Shown piece by piece: positions 45,476-54,357 of a stretch of DNA of 64,000 nucleotides. Where the stretch lies: NCBI RefSeq assembly GCF_900106565.1, contig NZ_FNNJ01000005.1, forward strand, positions 62,001-126,000. The letters are read 5' to 3'. The notes under the pieces were generated by a model that was given only the letters and a program-made list of their open reading frames with translations, made no database searches and was not told the DNA's origin. Every line of letters starts with the position of its first letter. Positions within the stretch are counted from its first letter, which is position 1. Made by a program: the position numbers and the translations under genes. Origin of the DNA: Lutibacter oricola (GTDB taxonomy: Bacteria > Bacteroidota > Bacteroidia > Flavobacteriales > Flavobacteriaceae).

Positions 45476-47416
45476 TTACCTTTTTGTCCTTTTCTTATAT
45501 TTATTTTTTCTTCGTGGAGATTTAGTAATCGTATCGTCAAAAGTATCTTTTGCCCTACCAGGTTTATTTTTTCTCCAAGAATTTCCTTGCGGAATTAACT
45601 TTTCTAATAAGTCTTTTCTACCAACATTTGTTAATATATTTTTAATCCAATCTTGGTTCTCTTTTTTGTACCAAAAGAAAAATTTATGTTGATCGTCTCG
45701 CTCCTTTTTGGTTTTAGGAGTTTTCATTGGTTTTAGAGTATACGGATGATATCCAGAATAATAAATTACAGTAGCAACCGTCATTGGCGTTGGAGTAAAA
45801 CCTTGAACTTGTTCTAACTGAAAGCCCATATCTTTAGTTTCAGCAGCCAAATTTGCCATATCTTGTAATTCTGAAGCTGGATGACTTGAAATGAAATACG
45901 GTATTAATTGTAAGTTTAATTTTTTTCGAACATTAATTTTATCAAAACGCTCTTTAAACTTATGGAAATATGCAAACGAAGGTTTACGCATTAACTTTAA
46001 CACAGGATCTGAAGTATGTTCTGGCGCAACTTTTAATCTACCAGAAACGTGATTGGTCATTACTTCCTCTGTATAAGCATCTAACTCTTTTGGATCTGCT
46101 TTTTTGTTGAATTCTGGCACCAACATATCGTGTCTAATTCCACTACCAATAAAAGATTTTTTCACTTTTGGATGCTTATCTACAGCTTTATATAAATCGG
46201 TTAATGGTTTATGTGAAGTATCTAAATTATGACAAACTACCGGAGAAATACAAGAAGGCGCCACACATTTATCGCATATCTTCTGAACCTTTCCTTTCAT
46301 TTGATACATATTTGCTGAAGGCCCACCAATATCAGACAAATAACCTTTAAAATCTGGCATTTCAGCAACCTTATCAACTTCTTTTAAAATAGATTCTTGA
46401 CTTCTACTTGCTATAAACTTACCTTGATGTGCAGAAATTGTACAAAAACTACAACCTCCAAAACAACCTCTATGTATGTTTATAGAAAACTTAATCATTT
46501 CAAACGCAGGAATTGGACCACGCTTGTTATATTTTGGATGTGGTAAACGCGTAAACGGCAAATCGAATGAAGCATCTATTTCTTCTTCCGTCATAGTTTC
46601 GTATGGCGGATTTATTACCAATGTATTATCTCCTACATTCTGAAAAATTCGATCTGCATGTAATTTATTAGACTCTTGCTCTATAGTTTTAAAGTTTGCT
46701 GCAAACTTTTTCTTATTCAATAAACAAACCTCATGAGAATTGATTCTAACATCTTCCCAATTTTTATTTTTAGGAATATTCTGATCTCTTGGGTGTAAAA
46801 AAGCAGTTTGCTTTACAGTAGTTAAACTAGAAAACGGCACTCCCTTTTGCAACAAGTTCACAATTTCTCGCAAAGGTTGTTCTCCCATTCCATACACCAA
46901 TAAATCAGCTTTAGAATCTTCTAAAATTGTTGGTTTTAATTGATCGCTCCAATAATCGTAATGTGTAACTCTTCTTAAAGAAGCTTCAATTCCACCAATT
47001 AAAACCGGAATATCTGGAAATTTTTCTTTTAATATTTTTGAATAAACTGAAGTTGCATAGTCTGGTCTAAACCCTTTATCTCCATTTGGAGTATATGCAT
47101 CTTTATCTCTTCGTTTTTTACTTGCAGTATAATTACTAACCATTGGATCCATACAACCACCAGTTACTGCAAAAAACATTTTTGGTGTTCCCATTTTGGT
47201 AAAATCCTGTAAATTATCGTTTACACTTGGTTGTGGCACAATAGCTACTCGTAATCCATAACTTTCTAAAATTCGTCCAATTACTGCTGGTCCAAAAGCA
47301 GGATGATCTACATAGGCATCTCCACTAAACAAAATTACATCCAATTCTTCCCAGCCTCTAAGCTTTACTTCTTTGTTTGTAGTTGGTAACCAATCTGAAA
47401 GTTTATTCATTCTCAT
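45476..47416 (-). CDS. YgiQ-family radical SAM protein
   Basis: About 646 residues of the UPF0313/YgiQ family. The N-terminal B12-binding-like domain (ELDVILFSGDAYVDHPAFG, GTPKMFFAVTGGCMDPMVSNY) is followed by a radical SAM core with the three cysteines of RGCFGGCSFC (Cys-x3-Cys-x2-Cys). The C-terminus is very basic (KSPRRKNKYKKRTKR) and may touch nucleic acid. The biochemical role of the family is not established. I start at ATG 47416 (or 47410); a TTG at 47425 lies inside the -7 box TATTTTTG (47423-47430). That box is only six bases before the ATG, so the mRNA may be leaderless. Confidence 0.9.
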   Translation of the reverse strand: MRMNKLSDWLPTTNKEVKLRGWEELDVILFSGDAYVDHPAFGPAVIGRILESYGLRVAIVPQPSVNDNLQDFTKMGTPKMFFAVTGGCMDPMVSNYTASKKRRDKDAYTPNGDKGFRPDYATSVYSKILKEKFPDIPVLIGGIEASLRRVTHYDYWSDQLKPTILEDSKADLLVYGMGEQPLREIVNLLQKGVPFSSLTTVKQTAFLHPRDQNIPKNKNWEDVRINSHEVCLLNKKKFAANFKTIEQESNKLHADRIFQNVGDNTLVINPPYETMTEEEIDASFDLPFTRLPHPKYNKRGPIPAFEMIKFSINIHRGCFGGCSFCTISAHQGKFIASRSQESILKEVDKVAEMPDFKGYLSDIGGPSANMYQMKGKVQKICDKCVAPSCISPVVCHNLDTSHKPLTDLYKAVDKHPKVKKSFIGSGIRHDMLVPEFNKKADPKELDAYTEEVMTNHVSGRLKVAPEHTSDPVLKLMRKPSFAYFHKFKERFDKINVRKKLNLQLIPYFISSHPASELQDMANLAAETKDMGFQLEQVQGFTPTPMTVATVIYYSGYHPYTLKPMKTPKTKKERDDQHKFFFWYKKENQDWIKNILTNVGRKDLLEKLIPQGNSWRKNKPGRAKDTFDDTITKSPRRKNKYKKRTKR

Positions 47417-47470
47417 ATTTTGCAAAAATACATTAAATAAAACAATTCTAAATAACTGTGTTTTTCCTAA

Positions 47471-47530
47471 CTAAAGTTAAGTAGTGTTAACGAGTGTTAA
47501 TAGATTAAACCTTTTTAAAATAGCATAGTC
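47471..47530 (+). promoter_or_regulatory. Phased GTTAA repeats upstream of the Spy-like gene
   Basis: Three consecutive 10-mers each end in GTTAA: ctaaagttaa, gtagtgttaa and cgagtgttaa (47471-47500). The repeat is in exact helical phase, as for a regulator that binds direct repeats. No TAnnTTTG box lies downstream. Instead AAACC (47507-47511), 16 bp and GTC (47528-47530) are spaced like an ECF-sigma promoter. Both readings are inference. Confidence 0.35.
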
Positions 47531-47578
47531 ATAATACCAAACAAGAATTAATAATAACAATTTTAAAAACATAAAAAA

Positions 47579-48058
47579 ATGAAAAAAGTAATTGGAATTT
47601 TAGCACTAGTATTAGTATTTTCTTTATCTGCAAATGCTCAAAAACAAAGACAAGGTCAAAGAATGGGACAAAAAACACAGTTTACTCCTGAACAAATGGC
47701 AACACTTCAAACTAAAAAAATGCAATTGCATTTAGATTTAAATGGAACGCAACAAGTTGAAGTTTACAATTTATTAAAAGAAAAAGCTATTGAGCGCAAA
47801 GCAAATATGGAAGAAATGAAAGCTAGAAAAGAAAAAGGTGAAAAACCTTCTGATGAAGAAAAATTTAAGTTTATGGAAGCTCGCATAGATAAGCAAATTG
47901 CTCATAAAGCTGAAATGAAGAAAATTTTAAATAATGATCAATTCGAAAAATGGGAGAAATTTCAAGCTTTAAACAACCGCAATGGAAAAAAAGGTGGTAA
48001 AACGGCAATGAAAGGGAAAAGAGGAAAAAGAGGTCAATTCAAAAAACAACAAAGTTAG
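47579..48058 (+). CDS. Periplasmic Spy/CpxP-like helical protein
   Basis: A 159-residue secreted protein (signal peptide ending ANAQ|K). The mature part is rich in Gln, Lys and Glu and is helical (LNGTQQVEVYNLLKEKAIERKANMEEMKARKEKG), like the LTxxQ chaperone-type proteins Spy and CpxP. It includes the FTPEQMATLQ motif close to the start. The C-terminal tail is strongly basic (GKKGGKTAMKGKRGKRG). It may act as a periplasmic holdase or stress protein. It has unusual upstream repeats and no canonical -7 box, so its regulation is probably special. The gene ends at a bidirectional terminator. Confidence 0.68.
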   Translation: MKKVIGILALVLVFSLSANAQKQRQGQRMGQKTQFTPEQMATLQTKKMQLHLDLNGTQQVEVYNLLKEKAIERKANMEEMKARKEKGEKPSDEEKFKFMEARIDKQIAHKAEMKKILNNDQFEKWEKFQALNNRNGKKGGKTAMKGKRGKRGQFKKQQS

Positions 48059-48101
48059 AAATAGTTGATATAAACTTTTGAATAAAGTTTAAGTTTGGTT
48101 C

Positions 48102-48134
48102 AAAAAAGCTCTGCAAAAATGCAGAGCTTTTTTT
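48102..48134. terminator. Bidirectional terminator
   Basis: aaaaaagctctgc-aaaaat-gcagagctttttt with long A/T tracts, between the convergent Spy-like and glucosaminidase genes. Confidence 0.9.
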
Positions 48135-48183
48135 ATGATGTATTTTTTATAAAAAAAAGTTTTCAAAAAACTCCTTAGGAATA

Positions 48184-48987
48184 TTATTTTTTTATTCGCA
48201 AAATTTGACCAATCGCAATACCATTAGAACTTAATCCATTTAAATTTTTAAGTTCAGCAACAGTTAAACCGTGTTTTCTAGAAATTGAATACAACGTATC
48301 ACCTTTTATAACCTTATATTCTGTTACCGAATTTACCTTTCTTTTTTTACGCTTAAATTCTTTTCCTAAAACTTGAGTATCGTATTGATGCAAATCATAC
48401 TTTTCGATCAAAGCAATTAGTTTTGCTGGGTATCTTCTATCTGTTGCGTAGCCAGCCTTACTCAATCCTTTTGCCCAACCAACATAATCTCCTTCATTTA
48501 ATTTAAATAAACTTGCATAACGCGAACGGCCAACCAAAAATAAAGAATGATCTTTAAACGATTTTGCTGGATCTTTATACTTTCTAAAACATTCTCCTTT
48601 GGCATCATCATCGTGGTACACTTTTCCACCTGTCCAACCCTTATGGCATTTAATTCCAAAATGATTATTTGAACGCTGTGTTAATTGACTATGACCACTT
48701 CCTGATTCTAAAATTCCTTGTGCCAATGTTATACTTGCAGGAATTTTATAGGTTCGCATTTCATCCATTGCAGTTTTTTTAAACTGATTAATGTATGCAA
48801 CAGTTCTGTTTTGAATTGGTGTAGTTTTGGTTGTCTTTTTTACAACAACTTTTGGTTGTTCAGTTGTTTTCTTTACAACCACAATTTTTTTATGCTTTGT
48901 GGTTTTTTGAGCAACCTTTCTTTTAGATTTGCAACTAGCTAATAAACCTATTATTGCAAAACTATATAGTATATATTTTATTTTCAT
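48184..48987 (-). CDS. GH73 N-acetylglucosaminidase lipoprotein with LysM domain
   Basis: A 267-residue predicted lipoprotein (lipobox LLASC, Cys19). After a Lys/Thr-rich linker comes a GH73 glucosaminidase domain (about 65-210) with ITLAQGILESGSG (catalytic Glu in LESG) and NNHFGIKCHKGW. One C-terminal LysM (about 221-266: YKVIKGDTLYSISRKHGLTVAELKNLNGL...GQILRIKK) binds peptidoglycan. It probably cuts glycan strands in the cell wall. It starts 1 bp after the PLP-enzyme gene, at the end of an operon with the ABC-F gene, though a common function is not obvious. Confidence 0.92.
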   Translation of the reverse strand: MKIKYILYSFAIIGLLASCKSKRKVAQKTTKHKKIVVVKKTTEQPKVVVKKTTKTTPIQNRTVAYINQFKKTAMDEMRTYKIPASITLAQGILESGSGHSQLTQRSNNHFGIKCHKGWTGGKVYHDDDAKGECFRKYKDPAKSFKDHSLFLVGRSRYASLFKLNEGDYVGWAKGLSKAGYATDRRYPAKLIALIEKYDLHQYDTQVLGKEFKRKKRKVNSVTEYKVIKGDTLYSISRKHGLTVAELKNLNGLSSNGIAIGQILRIKK

Positions 48988-48988
48988 T

Positions 48989-49921
48989 TTAATCTATTTG
49001 GGGTAAATTTTTCTTTTTCAAAATTGTATTCATACCATCAATGCCTTGTAAACCACCGGTATGAATAGCTAAAATTTTAGTTCCTTTAGCAAAATAATCT
49101 TTTTTTATTAAATCAACAATTCCAAACAGCATTTTACCCGTATAAATTGGATCTAGCGGAATTTTTATTTCAGCTTTAAACTTATTTATAAAATTTATTA
49201 ATTCTTCTGATACTTTACCATAACCTCCGAAACTATAATTAGTATCTAAACTCCAATTTTTAGTAGTTATTACATATTTTTTTATTTCATTTTGAAGAAA
49301 ATCTCCTTTTAAAGCTGGAAACCCTATAACTTTTTGATGAGGAGCTAACGAGTTTATCAAGCCAGAAATTGTTCCTCCAGTTCCAATTGAAGAACAAACA
49401 ACATCGTATTTTAAATCTTCTTCAATTAAAATTTCTTCACAACCTTTTACAGCTAAATTATTAGTTCCACCTTCTGGAACTAAATAAAAATCACCAAATT
49501 TATCTTTTAATTTTTGAATAAATGCTGAAGTAGTTTTTGTTCTATAATCGCTACGTGAAACAAATTCAAACTTCATTTTATGTTCTGCAGCAAATTTTAA
49601 TGTTGGATTCGTAGCTAATACTTCATCTAACTTATTCGCTAATTCATCTCCTCGAATAACGCCAATTACATTAAAACCAAATTCAAAACCTGCAGCGGCA
49701 GCAGCAGCAATATGATTAGAAAAAGCACCTCCAAACGTTAATAATGTATGATGTTTTAAACGTTTAGCTTCTTCTAAATTGTATTTAAGTTTTCGATATT
49801 TATTACCCGAAATAAAATGATGTAATTCATCTTCACGTTTTACAAAAAGTTGAACATCCTTACCTTCTATTTCTGAAAAATAAACTTCTTGAATTCTACT
49901 ATGTTTATTCTTTAAGAACAA
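48989..49921 (-). CDS. PLP-dependent D-cysteine desulfhydrase / ACC deaminase family enzyme
   Basis: A 310-residue fold-type II PLP enzyme of the ACC deaminase/D-cysteine desulfhydrase group. The PLP lysine is in SGNKYRKLKYNL (about 38-49), with FGGAFSNHIAAAAAAG and the phosphate-binding SSIGTGGTISGL. D-cysteine desulfhydrases and ACC deaminases cannot be told apart safely here. The first usable codon is a TTG at 49921 that overlaps the end of the ABC-F gene by 10 bp, and no ATG exists for over 100 codons. Translation is therefore probably coupled to the upstream gene. Confidence 0.82.
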   Translation of the reverse strand: MFLKNKHSRIQEVYFSEIEGKDVQLFVKREDELHHFISGNKYRKLKYNLEEAKRLKHHTLLTFGGAFSNHIAAAAAAGFEFGFNVIGVIRGDELANKLDEVLATNPTLKFAAEHKMKFEFVSRSDYRTKTTSAFIQKLKDKFGDFYLVPEGGTNNLAVKGCEEILIEEDLKYDVVCSSIGTGGTISGLINSLAPHQKVIGFPALKGDFLQNEIKKYVITTKNWSLDTNYSFGGYGKVSEELINFINKFKAEIKIPLDPIYTGKMLFGIVDLIKKDYFAKGTKILAIHTGGLQGIDGMNTILKKKNLPQID

Positions 49922-51831
49922 TTCGCTACTTTTTCTTCAATTTCAGACCATTCTTCCATCAACTCTTCTACCTTGTTTTTCTTTTGCTTGTAATTTTCAA
50001 AAAAATCGGGTTCTGCTGAAGTTTTTTCATAATCTTCAGCTAAAGCTGCGTCCATTTCTAAAATTTCTTTTTCAACAGCATCTATTTGATTCTCTATTTT
50101 CGAAAGCTGATTTTTCAATCGTTTTAATTGCTTTTCTTCTTCTCTAGAAAGTTTATGAGCCTCTTTTTTAGCATTATCTGGCTTTTTTTCAACAACAGTT
50201 CTTTTTTCTGCTTCTCTTAAATTTTCAATTTTGTGCTGTTCTAAAAAATAATCAATATCTCCTAAATACTCCTTTATAACTTTATCTTTAAAACCATAAA
50301 CTGTAGTAGATAAGCCTTGTAAAAAATCTCTATCGTGCGAAACCAAAATAAGTGTACCATTAAACTTCTTTAACGCTTCTTTTAATACATTTTTCGAAGC
50401 TATATCTAAGTGGTTTGTTGGCTCATCCATAATTAGCACGTTAAAAGGCGATAATAAAAGTTTACACAATGCCAATCTATTTCGTTCCCCTCCAGAAAGT
50501 ACTTTTGCTTTTTTATCAACTGCTTCACCACTAAATAAAAATGCTCCCAACATATCTCTAACTCTAGCACGGTTTGAGTCTGTTGCTGCTTCTTCCATAA
50601 TTTCCAAAACTGTTTGTTCTGGTTCTAGATATTCCGATTGATTTTGAGCAAAATACCCAATTTCAACATTATGCCCTAGCTTTAAATGACCACCATACTC
50701 AATTTCACCAACTAAAATTTTAGCTAACGTAGATTTTCCTTGACCGTTTTGACCTACAAACGCAATTTTACTATTTCTTTCAATTAATAAATCAACATTT
50801 TCAAGTACGTGTTTATCTCCATAACTTTTAGATAAATCTTCAGCTTCAACAACAATTTTACCTGGCTCTTTAGAAATTTGAAAACGAACATTCATTACAG
50901 CATTGTCATCGTTATCAACCTCTATTCGTTCAACCTTATCTAGCTTTTTAATTAAAGATTGAGCCATTGATGCTTTATTGGCCTTTGCTCTAAACTTATC
51001 TATTAATTGTTGCGTTGCCTTTATTTCTTTTTCTTGATTTTTTTGAGCTTGTAATTGCTTTTCCTTTATTTCTCCACGCAATAATAAAAACTGCGAATAC
51101 GGTTTTTTGTAATCGTAAATTTGACCTAATGAAATTTCAATAGTTCTGTTAGTTACATTATCTAAAAACATTTTATCGTGAGAAACTAATACAACTGCAC
51201 CTGAATAATTTTTTAAGAAATTCTCTAACCAAATAATAGATTCAATGTCTAAGTGATTGGTAGGCTCATCTAATAATAAAATATCGTTATTTTGAAGTAA
51301 CAATTTTGCTAATTCAATTCGCATTCTCCAACCTCCAGAAAATGTATCGGTTAATTTTCCAAAATCTTCTCTTTGAAAACCAAGACCTTGAAGAATTTTC
51401 TCAGTGTTTCCTTTATAATTATAACCTCCTAATAACTCGTACCTATGCGTAACTTCATTAACCGCCACCATTAAATCGTGGTAGTATTCACTTTCATAAT
51501 CTGTTCTTTCGGCTAATTCGGCATTAATTTCATCTAGCTTAACTTCTAGCTTTTTAATTTCATCAAAAGCTTGATAAGCTTCTTCTAAAATTGTTCTTCC
51601 AGCAACAAAATCAATATCCTGTCGTAAAAAGCCAATACGAATATCTTTATCAAATGCCATAGTTCCACCAGAACTTTCAATATCTTTTGAAATAACTTTT
51701 AAAAGTGTAGATTTTCCTGCTCCATTTTTTCCTATCAACCCTATTCTATCACCTTTATTTAATTTAAAAGTAATTCCTGAAAACAAATCAGATCCGGCAA
51801 ATGAAACCGTTAAATTGTGTACGTTAAGCAT
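49912..51831 (-). CDS. ABC-F family ATPase
   Basis: A 639-residue cytoplasmic protein with two ABC ATPase domains and no membrane part, so it is an ABC-F translation factor rather than a transporter. Walker A motifs are GKNGAGKST (about 35-43) and GQNGQGKST (about 363-371). Signature motifs are TFSGGWRMR and LSGGERNR, and both Walker B segments carry MDEPTNHLDI-type sequence. A charged interdomain linker (about 240-310) and a C-terminal coiled coil (about 545-639, REEEKQLKRLKNQLSKIENQI) fit the Uup/YdiF group. The resistance type (ARE) is not indicated. It is the first gene of a three-gene operon. Confidence 0.93.
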   Translation of the reverse strand: MLNVHNLTVSFAGSDLFSGITFKLNKGDRIGLIGKNGAGKSTLLKVISKDIESSGGTMAFDKDIRIGFLRQDIDFVAGRTILEEAYQAFDEIKKLEVKLDEINAELAERTDYESEYYHDLMVAVNEVTHRYELLGGYNYKGNTEKILQGLGFQREDFGKLTDTFSGGWRMRIELAKLLLQNNDILLLDEPTNHLDIESIIWLENFLKNYSGAVVLVSHDKMFLDNVTNRTIEISLGQIYDYKKPYSQFLLLRGEIKEKQLQAQKNQEKEIKATQQLIDKFRAKANKASMAQSLIKKLDKVERIEVDNDDNAVMNVRFQISKEPGKIVVEAEDLSKSYGDKHVLENVDLLIERNSKIAFVGQNGQGKSTLAKILVGEIEYGGHLKLGHNVEIGYFAQNQSEYLEPEQTVLEIMEEAATDSNRARVRDMLGAFLFSGEAVDKKAKVLSGGERNRLALCKLLLSPFNVLIMDEPTNHLDIASKNVLKEALKKFNGTLILVSHDRDFLQGLSTTVYGFKDKVIKEYLGDIDYFLEQHKIENLREAEKRTVVEKKPDNAKKEAHKLSREEEKQLKRLKNQLSKIENQIDAVEKEILEMDAALAEDYEKTSAEPDFFENYKQKKNKVEELMEEWSEIEEKVANCS

Positions 51832-51951
51832 TTAAGTTTAATTTTATGTAATTTTGTGTTTTTCGCAAAATTCTTGCAAATTTACTATAATTTTAGTTGG
51901 TACTCAATTAAAGTTTTTAAATTGAACTTTCTAAATAATCAATAGCTAGCA

Positions 51952-52335
51952 ATGATAAAAAAAGGAACAAAACTTTATAGTGTTTTATTTAACAAATGTC
52001 CTCAATGCCATGAAGGTGATTTTATGGTTGAAAAAAATATGTTCAACTTAAAAAAAGCTTTTAAAATGAATGAAACTTGTAGCCACTGTAATTTAAAATA
52101 TACTATGGAACCTTCGTTTTTTTATGGAGCTATGTATGTAAATTATGGTTTAACTGTTGGTGTTAGCATTATTACCTTTATAATTTCGACTATGGTTTTT
52201 AATCTTAACCTGTTAGAAAGTTTTATTCCAATTGTAATTATGCTACTTTTAACTGCCCCAATTTCTATTAGACTTTCTCGTATTATTTGGATTAACATTT
52301 TTGTTAGCTACAATCCAAAATTTAAAAAAGTTTAG
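51952..52335 (+). CDS. DUF983 family membrane protein
   Basis: A 127-residue protein with a small zinc ribbon (NKCPQCHEG at about 13-21 and CSHCNLKY at about 43-50) and two C-terminal transmembrane helices (YGLTVGVSIITFIIS, SFIPIVIMLLLTAPISI). This is the DUF983 pattern, often found near cytochrome oxidase genes, though none is nearby here. The role is unknown. It is convergent with the FAD oxidoreductase gene and overlaps its end by 14 bp. Confidence 0.85.
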   Translation: MIKKGTKLYSVLFNKCPQCHEGDFMVEKNMFNLKKAFKMNETCSHCNLKYTMEPSFFYGAMYVNYGLTVGVSIITFIISTMVFNLNLLESFIPIVIMLLLTAPISIRLSRIIWINIFVSYNPKFKKV

Positions 52336-53371
52336 CAAAACGATTTATTGAAACATCACTAGTAATCTCTGCATTAAATTCTAAATGATTATAAAGCATA
52401 TTAGCCATTGTTGGTGCAATTATTACACCTCGCGTACCTAAACCGTTTAAAACAGCTAAATTGGTATGTAATGGATGTTTTCCTATTATCGGTCTTCTGT
52501 CATTTATAGTTGGTCTAATTCCAGCTAAATGATCTACAATTTTATAAGGCACATTTATAAAAGTATCTAATTTAGATACCAATTCAAACTTTCCTTCTTT
52601 AGTTGGGACTTTGGTTTTATCTTTCCAATTAAACGTGGCACCAACTTTATATAAATTATCTCCCAGAGGCATAACAAAAACAGCTGCTTTAACTAAAAAA
52701 TCTACATTTAAATTTGGAGCGTAAATAGTTAATAATTCACCTTTTGCTTCTTGCATTGGTAACTTATTAAAAAACGGATTTTGTTTTAATCCAAAACCTT
52801 CGCAGAAAACTATTTTTTTTGCTGAAATAGATTCGTAAATAATACCATCTTCCTTTTGCTCTATGGCATTATGCTTAAATTCTTGCTTAATTAATAAGTT
52901 GTTTTCTAACAAATAATTTCTGTAATCTTTAATTAATTGGTTCGAATCTATTCGCCCTGTATTTACCAATTTACCAAAACCATATTCAGATTCTATGCCT
53001 TTGTATTTTTTTTGAATAAGATCTACTGACATATATGGTGATAGCTTTGGTTTATCGCTCGCTACAAACCAGTTGTTTTGCTCTTCAATAGATTTAAATA
53101 TTCTATAAATGTCTACTTTGTAATGATATTTTTTTTTGAATTGTTTCTCTAACTCTGCATAAAAAGGCAACGCAGTTTCAATCTGTTCAATACCATTCCA
53201 AACTGGCGTAAACCTTTTTAAAATTACTGGATTGTACATTCCTCCAGCAACCAAAGATGAGTTTTGAGACTCATTTTCAAAAACAACAAAGGTTTTTTTA
53301 TTTTTTTCTAACTCTTTAACAAACGCCAAACCAGCTAATCCTAAACCAACAATAATATAATCTACATTCAT
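52322..53371 (-). CDS. FAD-dependent oxidoreductase (DAO family)
   Basis: About 349 residues, from the ATG at 53371 (MNVDYIIVGLGLAGLA). An ATG two codons upstream is possible. A longer TTG reading would run into the gldN terminator (53391-53422) and is rejected. The Rossmann dinucleotide motif GLGLAGLA is near the start, and FAD-contact segments such as SLVAGGMYNPV, IVFCEGFGLKQNP and the closing HPLHTNLAVLNGLGTRGVIIAP follow. The family includes D-amino acid and glycine oxidases and the MnmC C-terminal domain. The substrate cannot be told. Confidence 0.83.
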   Translation of the reverse strand: MNVDYIIVGLGLAGLAFVKELEKNKKTFVVFENESQNSSLVAGGMYNPVILKRFTPVWNGIEQIETALPFYAELEKQFKKKYHYKVDIYRIFKSIEEQNNWFVASDKPKLSPYMSVDLIQKKYKGIESEYGFGKLVNTGRIDSNQLIKDYRNYLLENNLLIKQEFKHNAIEQKEDGIIYESISAKKIVFCEGFGLKQNPFFNKLPMQEAKGELLTIYAPNLNVDFLVKAAVFVMPLGDNLYKVGATFNWKDKTKVPTKEGKFELVSKLDTFINVPYKIVDHLAGIRPTINDRRPIIGKHPLHTNLAVLNGLGTRGVIIAPTMANMLYNHLEFNAEITSDVSINRFAKLF

Positions 53372-53390
53372 AAACATTCTTATTTGAAAC

Positions 53391-53422
53391 AAAAAACTCC
53401 TACCAAAAGGTAAGAGTTTTTT
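53391..53422 (-). terminator. Terminator of the gldKLMN operon
   Basis: aaaaaactcctacc / ggtaagagtttttt (13 of 14 pairs) with a 4-base loop. It lies 21 bp after the gldN stop codon and before the start of the FAD oxidoreductase gene. Confidence 0.88.
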
Positions 53423-53442
53423 GTTTTATATACTTAGAATTA

Positions 53443-54342
53443 CTAGTAATTCCACATATCTAATTCTTTGTTTCTTATTTCGTCTTTAATCTTATTCGAT
53501 TCAAGAACTTGGAATAAAGCATTACCTTTTACATAATGAGCAACATCTCTATCTCCGTAAATATTTTCTTCTCTATAAATAATTGAATTAAATCTACGAG
53601 CGTTTAATAAATGATCATAAGAAATTGGATATGCAGAATTCTTTTGGTTGAATACTTTCATATTGTGCATAATTTTTCTTGTTGAAGGATACCAAACCCA
53701 AAACAATGCTAATTGTTCACTTATATCCATATCATCTCTACCCATAGTTTGCACATCTGGTGCAACTGGAGCTAGAGCTAACAATCTATACTTTAACTCA
53801 CCTTGACGTTTATCAAAATACCAAAGCCCTTTAACTTTAAAACCTTCGATATCTTGAGATGTTAAGTTAATTCTATCAATATATTCATCAATATTAGTGT
53901 TCCCAGCATTTAATTCATCAAAACCAGCATCAGTAGTATCCACTCTTTGAAGTTTCACAGCAATTTCTGCTTTTGTCATTTTTGCTGTAAAATAAGAATC
54001 ATCATAAATTTCTGTTATCTCACCTGCTTTGATTCCTCTTAATAAAGTGTCAAATAATGAACGTCTATTCATTGAAACATTTGTAGTGTCAACTGGGTAA
54101 TACAGTGGTAAATTTATTCTTTCATTTAAATCAATATACTCCCAAACTACTTTAGACCATAAAATATCTCTATCATCAATATAGCCATAATCTAATGGTT
54201 TATCATTATCATATGCCAATTGACCAGCTGATTTTTTACCTATTTCAGAAGGATTTTTAGCATTCAATAAATTTGATTGCGCCATAGTAACTTGACACAA
54301 CATTAATGCTAAAATAAATATCCCAATGCTTTTCTTGTTCAT
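53443..54342 (-). CDS. gldN: GldN: gliding motility / type IX secretion periplasmic protein
   Basis: A 299-residue secreted protein (signal peptide to about AMAQ|S; ATG at 54342, with a GTG one codon earlier not preferred). It matches GldN/PorN, which forms the periplasmic ring of the type IX secretion system together with GldK. The characteristic region is VDTTNVSMNRRSLFDTLLRG, followed by GEITEIYDDSYF and LWVWYPSTRKIMHNM-like sequence (FWVWYPSTRKIMHNMKVF). It is the last gene of gldK-gldL-gldM-gldN, 15 bp after gldM. Loss of GldN in Flavobacterium abolishes gliding and chitinase secretion. Confidence 0.95.
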   Translation of the reverse strand: MNKKSIGIFILALMLCQVTMAQSNLLNAKNPSEIGKKSAGQLAYDNDKPLDYGYIDDRDILWSKVVWEYIDLNERINLPLYYPVDTTNVSMNRRSLFDTLLRGIKAGEITEIYDDSYFTAKMTKAEIAVKLQRVDTTDAGFDELNAGNTNIDEYIDRINLTSQDIEGFKVKGLWYFDKRQGELKYRLLALAPVAPDVQTMGRDDMDISEQLALFWVWYPSTRKIMHNMKVFNQKNSAYPISYDHLLNARRFNSIIYREENIYGDRDVAHYVKGNALFQVLESNKIKDEIRNKELDMWNY

Positions 54343-54357
54343 CACTTTGAATTTTTA

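Noticed and set aside
49912-51831. ABC-F protein as an antibiotic-resistance determinant
   Set aside because: The linker and C-terminal coiled coil fit the housekeeping Uup/YdiF group, and no leader-peptide attenuation or other resistance context is seen.
52940-52960. A ggttcgaatc string resembling the T-arm of a tRNA
   Set aside because: It lies in the coding sequence of the FAD oxidoreductase and no acceptor, D-arm or anticodon stems can be built around it.
53372-53392. TTG start for the FAD oxidoreductase at 53392
   Set aside because: It would place the N-terminus inside the gldKLMN terminator. MNVDYIIVGLGLAG at 53371 is the typical FAD-protein start.
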